DNA of 8,154 bases from an uncultured Microbacterium sp. (GCA_937988695.1 CALKHM010000076.1:1-8154); one strand, 5' to 3'. Positions 1-5,889 are shown, numbered from the stretch's first letter. Notes: a model not told the origin generated them from the letters alone. Numbers and translations are program-made.

Positions 1-385
1 GTTCACCACCGGCAACATGTGGCTGATCTGGCTCGGCCAGATCCTCGGCTTCGTGGTGTTCGGGGTGGCCATGCAGGCTACGCTGTCGACGATGCTGGTG
101 GAGATGTTCGACCCGGAGGCCCGGATCACCGGTGTGAACGTCGGCTACCAGTTCTCGAACACCCTCGGCGGCGGGCTCGCTCCGCTGATCTGCGCGGCGC
201 TGGTCACCGCGGCAGGTGGCGCGTTCTGGCCGGTGGTGGTCTACTCGGGAGTGATCGCCGTCGTCGGCGTGATCGCCACGCTCGTGGCATCCATCCGACC
301 CGACCGTGAGGACTCCGAGCGCCTGCACGTGCTGGCGGCGACGCAGAACATCAAGACCGTGAAGACCGGAGTACCCGCGAACTGA
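1..385 (+). CDS. MFS transporter, metabolite:H+ symporter (MHS) type, C-terminal part
   Basis: The gene is cut by the left edge; the first whole codon in frame begins at base 2 and about 127 residues remain. They show three hydrophobic spans: one from about MWLIWLGQ to LSTMLV, one from about GYQFSNTLGG to AALVTAAG, and one from about FWPVVVYSG to ATLVASI. These would be the last three helices of a 12-helix permease. The loop-and-helix pattern R-x-TGVNVGYQ...LGGGLAPLI is typical of the MHS branch of the major facilitator superfamily (ShiA/ProP/KgtP-like proton symporters of organic acids and zwitterions). A short charged cytoplasmic tail follows. The TGA stop overlaps the next ATG by one base (TGATG, 383-387), so the transporter leads into the kinase gene. 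By context it probably imports the operon's acidic substrate, such as a sugar acid or N-acyl amino acid. The substrate cannot be read from this fragment. Confidence 0.85.
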   Translation, partial: FTTGNMWLIWLGQILGFVVFGVAMQATLSTMLVEMFDPEARITGVNVGYQFSNTLGGGLAPLICAALVTAAGGAFWPVVVYSGVIAVVGVIATLVASIRPDREDSERLHVLAATQNIKTVKTGVPAN

Positions 386-1320
386 TGAGCGCCGCAGCAT
401 CCCTCCCGCGCCTGATCGCGCTCGGCGAGACCATGGTGATGATCACGCCCGCGCACGCCGAGTCGCTCGCGACCGCCGACGACCTGCGACTGCACGTGGG
501 GGGCGCCGAGTCGAACGTGGCCAGCCACACCGCTGCCCTGGGCATCCCGTCGGCGTGGGTGAGCGCCGTCGGCGACGACGTGCTCGGCGAGCGTGTGCGG
601 CGCGTGATCGCCGGGCGCGGGGTGGATGTGCGGTGGGTCGGCGTCGACCCGGATGCCCCGACCGGGGTGTACTTCAAGGACCCCGGGCGCGGGGTGCTGT
701 ACTACCGGCGGGGATCGGCCGCCTCGCGGATGAGCCCGCAGTCGATCGTCGACGTCCCGCTGGAGGACGCGGCGGTCGTGCACGTCTCCGGCATCACGTC
801 GGCGCTGTCGCCGACCTGCGCGGCGATGATGGATGCCGTCGTCGAGCGCGTGGCATCCGCCGACGCGCTGCTGAGCTTCGACGTCAACCATCGTGCGGCG
901 CTGTGGCAGCCGGGCGCGGCCGCTCCCGCGCTGCTCGCGCTCGCACGTCGCGCCGACGTCGTGTTCGTGGGACTCGACGAGGCGCACACGGTATGGGGAT
1001 GCGACACCCCCGCGGACGTGCGCGAGCTGCTGCCCGAGCCCGCACTCCTGGTCGTGAAGGACGGGGACGTCGGAGCCACCGAGTCCTCTCGCACCGACGA
1101 CGGCGAGGCGACGACGTTCGTCCCGGCGATCGCGACCGACGTGGTCGAGCCGGTCGGGGCCGGCGACGCGTTCGCCGCCGGCTACCTGGCGGCACTGCTG
1201 CGCGGCGCCGACGCCGCCGGGCGCCTTGCTGCCGGGCATGAGCGCGCGCACCTGGTCCTGCTGTCCACCAGCGACTTCGTCATCGAACCCCCCACAGTGA
1301 AAGGCTGGTCTCAGCCATGA
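385..1320 (+). CDS. kdgK: 2-keto-3-deoxygluconate kinase (PfkB/ribokinase family)
   Basis: 311 residues, the normal length for PfkB sugar kinases. Predicted to phosphorylate 2-keto-3-deoxygluconate (KDG) to KDPG with ATP in the cytosol. The N-terminal glycine pair and substrate Asn lie in HVGGAESN (37-44). The C-terminal family signature PVGAGDAFAAGY (256-267) carries the anion-hole GAGD (258-261) with Asp261 as catalytic base. Two motifs point to KDG rather than another sugar: YYRRGSAAS (106-114), which matches the Tyr/Arg carboxylate-recognition strand of KDG kinases, and FDVNHRAALW (165-174), matching their D-x-N-x-R-x-x-LW element. The ATG at 385 is chosen because it overlaps the upstream stop by one base. 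No good Shine-Dalgarno sequence sits at the usual distance, which fits translational coupling. The TGA overlaps the aldolase ATG by four bases. Another 2-keto-3-deoxy sugar acid kinase activity is possible, but the neighbouring KDPG aldolase supports KDG. Confidence 0.88.
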   Translation: MSAAASLPRLIALGETMVMITPAHAESLATADDLRLHVGGAESNVASHTAALGIPSAWVSAVGDDVLGERVRRVIAGRGVDVRWVGVDPDAPTGVYFKDPGRGVLYYRRGSAASRMSPQSIVDVPLEDAAVVHVSGITSALSPTCAAMMDAVVERVASADALLSFDVNHRAALWQPGAAAPALLALARRADVVFVGLDEAHTVWGCDTPADVRELLPEPALLVVKDGDVGATESSRTDDGEATTFVPAIATDVVEPVGAGDAFAAGYLAALLRGADAAGRLAAGHERAHLVLLSTSDFVIEPPTVKGWSQP

Positions 1321-1919
1321 CAGACAACTCCTCCTTCAGCGAGCTCTTCGGACAGGTGCGCCTGATGGCGATCCTGCGCGGCATGGGCGTCGAGCGCAGC
1401 CTCGCCGTCGCCACCACCGCATGGGACCTCGGCATCGAAGCCGTCGAGGTGCCCGTGCAGACGCCGACCGACGTCGAGGCGCTGCGCGTGGTCGCCGAGG
1501 CCGCCGCCGCCCGCGGCCTGCGCGTGGGAGCGGGCACGGTCGTGACCCCCGAACACGTGCGGCAGGCGAAAGACGCCGGTGCGACGTTCACCGTCAGTCC
1601 GGGGTTCGACGTGGAGATCGTGCGCGCCTCGCACGAGGCCGGCATGCCGGCCCTGCCCGGCGTCGGCACGGCCACCGAGCTGCAGCACGCCCTGAAGGAG
1701 GGCCTGACCTGGGTCAAGGCGTTCCCCGCGTCGCTGCTGGGCACCGGGTGGTTCGGCGCGATGCGTGGCCCATTCCCGCACGCGACGTTCGTGGCCACGG
1801 GAGGGATGGATGCCGCATCCGCCCCCGCCTTCCTGAATGCCGGCGTCCGCGTCGTCGCCGTGGGCTCGGCCCTCGAAGACCCCGCCCAGCTGCCTGCGCT
1901 GGCGCAGCTGCTGAAGTGA
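1317..1919 (+). CDS. eda: 2-dehydro-3-deoxy-6-phosphogluconate (KDPG) aldolase, class I
   Basis: 200 residues, close to the usual 200-215. Cleaves KDPG to pyruvate and glyceraldehyde-3-phosphate through a Schiff base. The TIM-barrel landmarks occur in order: MAILRG (17-22), VEVPVQTP with the catalytic Glu44 (43-50), GAGTV (71-75), SPGFD (94-98), LPGVGTATEL (113-122), VKAFPA with the Schiff-base Lys134 (133-138), GPFP (151-154), TGGM (161-164) and VGSAL (182-186). The pattern is closer to the Thermotoga KDPG aldolase type (GPFPNVKF-like, VGSAL) than to the E. coli enzyme. E. coli Arg49 aligns with Gln48, a position that varies in the family. The ATG lies inside the kinase stop (ATGA), with a weak GAAAGG at 1299-1304. 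The TGA overlaps the next ATG by one base. It could also act on KDP-galactonate or 4-hydroxy-2-oxoglutarate, as relatives do, but pairing with a KDG kinase makes KDPG the natural substrate. Confidence 0.93.
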   Translation: MTDNSSFSELFGQVRLMAILRGMGVERSLAVATTAWDLGIEAVEVPVQTPTDVEALRVVAEAAAARGLRVGAGTVVTPEHVRQAKDAGATFTVSPGFDVEIVRASHEAGMPALPGVGTATELQHALKEGLTWVKAFPASLLGTGWFGAMRGPFPHATFVATGGMDAASAPAFLNAGVRVVAVGSALEDPAQLPALAQLLK

Positions 1920-3202
1920 TGGCGACCCCGACCGCCCCGGCCGGTGCGGTGCCGTTCACCGCGCGCGACAAGGGGCTTCCCGCGCGCGCCATCGGTCTGA
2001 CCGCGGCGGAGTTCCTGGCCACCGCACCGCGACTGGACGAGTTCTGGACGCCGCTGGTGGTGCTCGATGACGCGGCCATGCGCCACAACGTCGACACGAT
2101 GGCGCACTGGTGCGCCGAGCATGCGCTCGCGCTGATGCCGCACGGCAAGACCACCATGGCACCGGCGCTGTGGCAGCGGCAGCTCGACGCCGGGGCGCTC
2201 GGCATCACCCTGGCGACGATGGGGCAGGTGCGCACGGCCCGCAGCTTCGGGGTCGCATCGATCATGCTGGCCAATTCCGCCGTCGACGAGCGGTCGCTGC
2301 GCTACCTGGCCGGCGAGCTCACCGACCCCGGGCTGCGATTCGTGTGCTGGGCCGACTCCGTGCAGACCGTCGAGACGATGGCCCGGGCGCTGGCCGCCGC
2401 CGACGCGCCTCGCCCCGTCGACGTGTGCGTCGAGCTGGGCGCTGCAGGCGGGCGCACCGGGGCGCGCACGCTCGACGAGGCGATCGCGATCGCCGAGCGG
2501 GTCGCCGCCGCGCCCACCCTTCGCCTGGCCGGCGTCGCCGGCTATGAGGGCAGCCTCGCGCACGACCGCTCCGACAACGCACTGCGCGCCGTGCGCACCT
2601 ACTTGCAGCAGCAGATCGCGCTGCACGAACGCATCCGGCATCTGTATGGTCCGGGCGATGTCTATGTGACCGCGGGCGGAAGCGCCTACTTCGATGTCGT
2701 CGCCGACGTGTACGCCGACGCTCGCGGCGCTGCCGACGACACGCTGTTCGTGCTGCGCTCGGGTGCCTACATCGTGCACGACGACGGCTTCTACCGGCAC
2801 ATCTCCCCGTTCGACGAGGCTCGCGCGAGCGAAGGCGCGCCACGGTTCGTCCCGGCGATGCGCGGCGTCGCCCGAGTGGTGTCGCATCCGGAGCCCGGGC
2901 TCGCGCTGCTCGACGGCGGCAAGCGCGACTTCCCGTACGACGAGGGGCTGCCGATCCCGCGGGCAGCGGCATCCGATCTCGGCGATGCGTGGGAGCCCCT
3001 CACGGGCCCCGAGGTCTCGGCCATGAACGATCAGCACAGCTATCTGCGAGGGGATGCGGCGGTGCTGCCCGCCCCGGTGGGCTCCGTGATCGAGCTGGGC
3101 CTGTCGCACCCGTGTACGACGTTCGACAAGTGGCGGGTGCTCCCGGTCGTGGACTCCTGGGAGTCCGGCCGCGTGATCGACCTCGTGCGCACGTTCTTCT
3201 GA
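1919..3202 (+). CDS. PLP- and zinc-dependent amino acid deaminase (DSD1/D-threonine aldolase fold), candidate D-glucosaminate ammonia-lyase
   Basis: 427 residues; a fold-III (alanine racemase-type) N-terminal barrel followed by the D-serine dehydratase-like C-terminal domain. MPHGKTTMAP (73-82) holds the likely PLP Schiff-base Lys77. TAGGS (251-255) is a PLP phosphate-binding loop, and LRSGAYIVHDDGFY (279-292) is characteristic of the family. In the C-terminal domain NDQHSYL (370-376) and SHPCTTFDKW (396-405) supply His and Cys (His397, Cys399) equivalent to the zinc ligands of eukaryotic D-serine dehydratase. The enzyme should beta-eliminate water from a D-configured 3-hydroxy amino acid and release ammonia and a 2-keto acid. 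Flanked by a deacylase, KDG kinase and KDPG aldolase, the fitting reaction is D-glucosaminate -> KDG + NH3; D-serine or D-threonine are alternatives. The frame stays open upstream to 1421, but the ATG at 1919 (TGATG overlap with the aldolase stop) begins the conserved protein. The specific substrate is inferred. Confidence 0.88.
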   Translation: MATPTAPAGAVPFTARDKGLPARAIGLTAAEFLATAPRLDEFWTPLVVLDDAAMRHNVDTMAHWCAEHALALMPHGKTTMAPALWQRQLDAGALGITLATMGQVRTARSFGVASIMLANSAVDERSLRYLAGELTDPGLRFVCWADSVQTVETMARALAAADAPRPVDVCVELGAAGGRTGARTLDEAIAIAERVAAAPTLRLAGVAGYEGSLAHDRSDNALRAVRTYLQQQIALHERIRHLYGPGDVYVTAGGSAYFDVVADVYADARGAADDTLFVLRSGAYIVHDDGFYRHISPFDEARASEGAPRFVPAMRGVARVVSHPEPGLALLDGGKRDFPYDEGLPIPRAAASDLGDAWEPLTGPEVSAMNDQHSYLRGDAAVLPAPVGSVIELGLSHPCTTFDKWRVLPVVDSWESGRVIDLVRTFF

Positions 3203-3204
3203 GG
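3201..3204 (+). promoter_or_regulatory. Weak ribosome binding site of the deacylase gene
   Basis: GAGG, overlapping the ammonia-lyase stop codon, lies 7 bases before the ATG at 3212. It supports that ATG as the start. This is the only junction in the operon where the genes do not overlap. Confidence 0.5.
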
Positions 3205-3211
3205 CGACGGC

Positions 3212-4948
3212 ATGGATGATTCGAACAGCACCGGCGGGGGTCGGGTCGTCGTGCGCGGCGGCCGGATCGTCGACGGTGCTGGCGCGCTGCACGCGGCCGA
3301 TGTCGCGGTACGCGGCGGGCTGATCACCGAGGTCGGTGAGGTGGTCGCGCAGTCCGGCGACACGGTGGTGGATGCTGCGGGCCGGCTCGTGCTGCCGGGG
3401 TTCGTCGATGCGCACTCGCACGCGGGCGGACTGCTCACCGACGAGTCGGTGCAGCGTGCTCTGCTGCGCCAAGGCGTGACCACGGTGATCGCCGGTCAGG
3501 ACGGCATCTCGTATGCACCCGGCGACGGCGCATACGCGACCGAGTATTTCGCGGCCATCGACGGCCCGCATCCTTCCTATTCCGGCGGTGGCGTCGCGCG
3601 CTTCCTGGCCGCCGCCGACGGCGCGTCGCGCCTGAACACCGCGTACCTCGTGCCGGCCGGAACCGTGAGGTTCGAGGTGTGCGGCCGGTCGCAGAAGCCG
3701 GCCACGCCCGCGGAGCTGGCCGCGATGACCGCGCTCGTCGAGGATGGCCTGCGCGAGGGCGCCGTGGGCTTGTCCACGGGCCTGGACTACGTGCCGGGCA
3801 TCTTCCAGCAGGCCGAGGAGATCGCCGCACTGTGCGGGCCCGTCGCGCAATCGGGCGGCGTGTACGTCAGCCACATGCGCGGCGGCTATGAGGCGAACGC
3901 GGCCGCGGGCATCGAGGAGATCGCGACGATCGTGCGGCTTGCCGCGCGGGGAGCGAGCCGGGACGGCGCGCGCGGGCACGATGACCACGCAGCGAGCCGT
4001 CCTCTGCGCGTGCACGTCTCGCACTTCCATGCCGACGCCGACATCGTGCTCGGCCAGCTCGACGCGCTCGCCGCCGCCGGCGTCGATGCGACGTTCGATG
4101 CGTACCCCTACATCCGCGGCTGCAGCCTGCTGGGGATGCCACTGCTGCCGCCCGACCTCGCGGTGCAGACCGTCGACGACGTGCTGCGCGCCCTCGGCGA
4201 TCCGGCCGAGCGTGCGCGGCTGCGCACGCAATGGTTCCCGCGCGTCGAGCGCAATGCGAGTCTCGGCCCCGAGTGGCCGCACATGATCACGTTCGCCCAC
4301 CTCGACGATCCCGACCTGGCCTGGGCGCACGGCCTGACAATCGCTCAGGCCGCCCAGCGCGCGGGCGTCGACGCCATCGACTTCGCGCTGGACGCGCTTC
4401 GGCAGTGCCGACTGCGGGCGAACGTGATCATGGCCGTGCAGCATCCGCGCGCCGTCAGCGAGCTCGCCCGCATCTTCGCGCATCCGGGTCACATGGGCGG
4501 CTCCGACGGCATCTTCGTCGGCGCCCACCCGCATCCCCGCGCCCGGGGCACGTTCGCCCGGTATCTGCGCGAGTACGTGCGCGAGACCGGCACCTGGTCA
4601 TGGGCCGATGCCGTGCACCACCTGTCGTCGGGTGCCGGCGCCCGCTTCGGGCTCGGCCGCCGTGGCGTCGTCGTGCCCGGTGCGGTCGCCGACCTCATCG
4701 TCGTCGACCCCGACGCCGTCGCCGATGCCGCCACGTACGACGAACCGCTGCGCGAGGCCGTCGGCGTCGACGACGTGCTCGTGGCCGGGGTACCGGTGCT
4801 CGCCGGCGGCGAGCTGACCACATCACGACCCGGCCGCGGACTGCGGCACGGCGCGACCGGCCCTCGTTCCGCGACCCACCGCCGGAGCCCGACCGCGGCT
4901 GATCGCCGCAGCCGGACCACGACCCATCGAGAAGGGAATCCCTCATGA
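3212..4948 (+). CDS. N-acyl-D-amino-acid deacylase family amidohydrolase, candidate N-acetyl-D-glucosaminate deacetylase
   Basis: 578 residues, longer than the 480-540 usual for D-aminoacylases. A short N-terminal beta-sandwich (VVRGGRIVDGAG, 13-24) leads into the metal-dependent barrel. LPGFVDAHSH (61-70) gives metal ligands His68 and His70. SHMRGG (220-225) gives His221 and HVSHFHA (268-274) gives His271 and His273. GGSDGIF (429-435) gives Asp432, the expected catalytic base. The loop that in characterised D-aminoacylases reads GNCG, with a bridging Cys (Cys96 in the Alcaligenes enzyme), here reads AGQDGIS (94-100), putting Asp97 at that position. The family hydrolyses N-acyl-D-amino acids to free D-amino acid and a carboxylate; context suggests N-acetyl-D-glucosaminate as substrate. 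The protein returns to the sandwich fold (ADLIVVDPDAV) and reaches the typical family end near PGRGLRHG (540-547). It then runs on for about 31 Arg/Ser/Thr-rich residues of no recognisable fold, until a stop overlapping the ridA ATG (ATGA). Confidence 0.85.
   Translation: MDDSNSTGGGRVVVRGGRIVDGAGALHAADVAVRGGLITEVGEVVAQSGDTVVDAAGRLVLPGFVDAHSHAGGLLTDESVQRALLRQGVTTVIAGQDGISYAPGDGAYATEYFAAIDGPHPSYSGGGVARFLAAADGASRLNTAYLVPAGTVRFEVCGRSQKPATPAELAAMTALVEDGLREGAVGLSTGLDYVPGIFQQAEEIAALCGPVAQSGGVYVSHMRGGYEANAAAGIEEIATIVRLAARGASRDGARGHDDHAASRPLRVHVSHFHADADIVLGQLDALAAAGVDATFDAYPYIRGCSLLGMPLLPPDLAVQTVDDVLRALGDPAERARLRTQWFPRVERNASLGPEWPHMITFAHLDDPDLAWAHGLTIAQAAQRAGVDAIDFALDALRQCRLRANVIMAVQHPRAVSELARIFAHPGHMGGSDGIFVGAHPHPRARGTFARYLREYVRETGTWSWADAVHHLSSGAGARFGLGRRGVVVPGAVADLIVVDPDAVADAATYDEPLREAVGVDDVLVAGVPVLAGGELTTSRPGRGLRHGATGPRSATHRRSPTAADRRSRTTTHREGNPS
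4896..4914 (+). other. Small hairpin just upstream of ridA
   Basis: CGGCTG (4896-4901) and CAGCCG (4909-4914) form a perfect 6-bp stem around a 7-base loop, inside the low-complexity tail of the deacylase gene and about 17 bases before the ridA ribosome binding site. It may influence ridA translation or mRNA decay, or it may be chance in GC-rich sequence. Confidence 0.3.
4931..4937 (+). promoter_or_regulatory. Ribosome binding site of ridA
   Basis: GAAGGGA lies 7 bases before the ridA ATG (4945), within the last codons of the deacylase gene. It is the best Shine-Dalgarno sequence in the operon and fixes the ridA start. It suggests that RidA is translated more strongly than, or partly independently of, its upstream neighbour. 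Confidence 0.7.
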
Positions 4949-5325
4949 CGAAATCCGCCATCCGCACCGCGAACGCTCCTCAGCCTGCAGGCCCGTACAG
5001 CCAGGGCATCATCGCGAACGGGTTCTTCTACACCGCTGGGTTCGGCCCACAGGATCCCGCCACCGGGGCCGTCGCCGACTCGGTGGCCGAGCAGACCCGC
5101 CAGGTGCTGCGCAATGTGGGCGCGGTGCTGGCCGAGCACGGCCTCACGCTCGACGACTGCGTGAAGACCACGGTGCATCTGGCCGATCTGGCGGACTTCA
5201 CGGAGTTCAACGACGCCTACCGGGAGTTCTTCTCCGAGCCGTACCCGGTGCGCACCACGGTCGGGTCGCAGCTGGCGAACATCCTCGTCGAGATCGACGT
5301 GGTCGCCGCTCTCCCGGCCGCGTAG
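4945..5325 (+). CDS. ridA: RidA family enamine/imine deaminase
   Basis: 126 residues, the standard RidA/YjgF length; such proteins form cytosolic trimers. Family marks are PAGPYSQG (14-21), the central FYTAGFGPQDP (28-38), VKTTVHLADL (73-82) and YPVRTTVGSQLA (100-111), with Arg103 at the place of the substrate-carboxylate Arg of E. coli RidA (Arg105), followed by VEIDVVA (115-121) with Glu116. RidA proteins hydrolyse the reactive enamine or imine intermediates released by PLP-dependent dehydratases and so speed ammonia release. Its place as the last gene of an operon with a PLP ammonia-lyase three genes upstream fits that role: it would help turn the enamine from D-glucosaminate (or D-serine/D-threonine) into the keto acid. 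The ATG at 4945 has a good ribosome binding site and overlaps the deacylase stop. The stop is TAG at 5323-5325. As with many RidA paralogues, exact substrate preference cannot be read from sequence. Confidence 0.92.
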   Translation: MTKSAIRTANAPQPAGPYSQGIIANGFFYTAGFGPQDPATGAVADSVAEQTRQVLRNVGAVLAEHGLTLDDCVKTTVHLADLADFTEFNDAYREFFSEPYPVRTTVGSQLANILVEIDVVAALPAA

Positions 5326-5357
5326 GCTCCTCCGCGCTGGGGCGGCGGGCGTGGCGG

Positions 5358-5437
5358 GCGCGGCCGCGCGGCCGGCGCGGCGGCGCGGGGGCGCGGCCGC
5401 GCGGCCGGCGCGGCGGCGCGGGGGGCGCGGCCGCGCG
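5358..5437. repeat. GC minisatellite, 33-34-bp unit, about 2.4 copies
   Basis: Copy 1 spans 5358-5390. Copy 2 spans 5391-5424 and is identical apart from one extra G in its closing G run. A partial third copy (5425-5437) matches the first 13 bases before diverging. The sequence is entirely G and C. Each copy begins GCGCGGCCGCGCG and so carries one GCGGCCGC octamer (5360, 5393, 5427). The G-run length difference is typical of slippage. It lies just past ridA. Confidence 0.9.
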
Positions 5438-5452
5438 CGCTGACACGGCGGC

Positions 5453-5503
5453 GTGCTGCCGCGGGCGCGCGTGCTGCCGCGGCGCGCGTGCTGCCGCGGG
5501 GGC
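5453..5503. repeat. Short tandem GC repeat, 17-18-bp unit, three copies
   Basis: The unit starts GTGCTGCCGCGG and recurs at 5453, 5471 and 5488. The copies differ by one base in the G run and at the end of the third unit. Each contains CCGCGG. It follows the minisatellite after a short non-repeated stretch. Confidence 0.85.
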
Positions 5504-5569
5504 GGCGCAGGTGCGCGCGCACAGCCGTCGGCGACCCTCACGCCCCGCCCACCCACCAAAGCCCGGCCC

Positions 5570-5603
5570 AGGATGCCGCGTCGCCGCGTCGAAGCGGCAT
5601 CCT
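5570..5603. repeat. 10-bp perfect inverted repeat, possible rho-independent-like hairpin
   Basis: AGGATGCCGC (5570-5579) is the exact reverse complement of GCGGCATCCT (5594-5603), with a 14-base loop. No T run follows, so a classical terminator is not indicated, but actinobacterial terminators often lack one. Both arms contain the hexamer GGATGC/GCATCC that is abundant across the window. Confidence 0.6.
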
Positions 5604-5662
5604 CGGACGGAACACGGAGCACCACCGAACCGCCGTCCCACACGGCGATCCGCACTCTCCAC

Positions 5663-5740
5663 CCACGGCGGATGCGCACGACGGATGCGCACGGCGGATG
5701 CCCACGGCGGATGCCCACGGCGGATGCCCACGGCGGATGC
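5663..5740. repeat. Tandem array of six 13-bp units
   Basis: Six head-to-tail units begin at 5663, 5676, 5689, 5702, 5715 and 5728. Units 1, 4, 5 and 6 read CCACGGCGGATGC; unit 3 differs in the first base and unit 2 in the first and sixth. There are no spacers, so this is not CRISPR. The 13-bp period is not a multiple of three, which argues against a coding repeat. Each unit ends in GGATGC. Confidence 0.95.
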
Positions 5741-5812
5741 GACCTTCGCCCTCACCCGACGGCGCCACCCCCGGCCGCATCCGCCCGCAACCCCGCGTCG
5801 CGCACGCGCGAG

Positions 5813-5847
5813 TGCACATCAAACCGCCCAATGCACATCAAACCGCC
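5813..5847. repeat. Direct repeat of 16 bp, period 19
   Basis: TGCACATCAAACCGCC occurs at 5813-5828 and again at 5832-5847. An inverted copy of its first 12 bases follows at 5852-5863, so either direct copy can pair with it. The block is clearly AT-richer than its surroundings. Confidence 0.9.
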
Positions 5848-5864
5848 GGCAGTTTGATGTGCAT
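5831..5864. terminator. 13-bp-stem hairpin in the convergent junction, probable terminator element
   Basis: ATGCACATCAAAC (5831-5843) pairs perfectly with GTTTGATGTGCAT (5852-5864) across an 8-base loop that can add two more G-C pairs. It is the strongest hairpin in the window and lies between convergent genes, so it could end transcripts from both sides. No T run flanks it on either strand. Confidence 0.6.
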
Positions 5865-5865
5865 T

Positions 5866-5889
5866 CGCCAAATTCATGTGAATTTGGCG
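5866..5889 (-). terminator. 11-bp-stem hairpin 30 bp past the glmS stop, probable glmS terminator
   Basis: CGCCAAATTCA (5866-5876) and TGAATTTGGCG (5879-5889) are perfect inverted repeats separated by two bases; a real hairpin would open one or two pairs at the tip. It begins 29 bases beyond the end of glmS, the usual place for a terminator. Its near-perfect dyad symmetry also resembles a protein-binding site, but no promoter is nearby. Confidence 0.6.

Noticed and set aside
1421..1918. Possible 166-residue N-terminal extension of the ammonia-lyase
   Set aside because: It overlaps the KDPG aldolase in another frame and is Arg-rich shadow sequence. The conserved protein and the coupled ATG begin at 1919.
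1280..4534. 1084-codon open frame on the minus strand, antisense to the operon
   Set aside because: It consists of Arg/His/Gly/Ala-rich shadow sequence with no domain, opposite four well-recognised genes. Such frames are expected in DNA with high third-position GC.
5663..5740. CRISPR array
   Set aside because: Units are 13 bp, contiguous and without spacers, and there are no cas genes nearby. It is a simple tandem repeat.
5453..5857. Small protein gene in the ridA-glmS junction
   Set aside because: The frame is made of the tandem repeats translated (Arg/Ala/Pro-rich, recurring His-Gly-Gly), lacks a ribosome binding site and matches no family I recognise.
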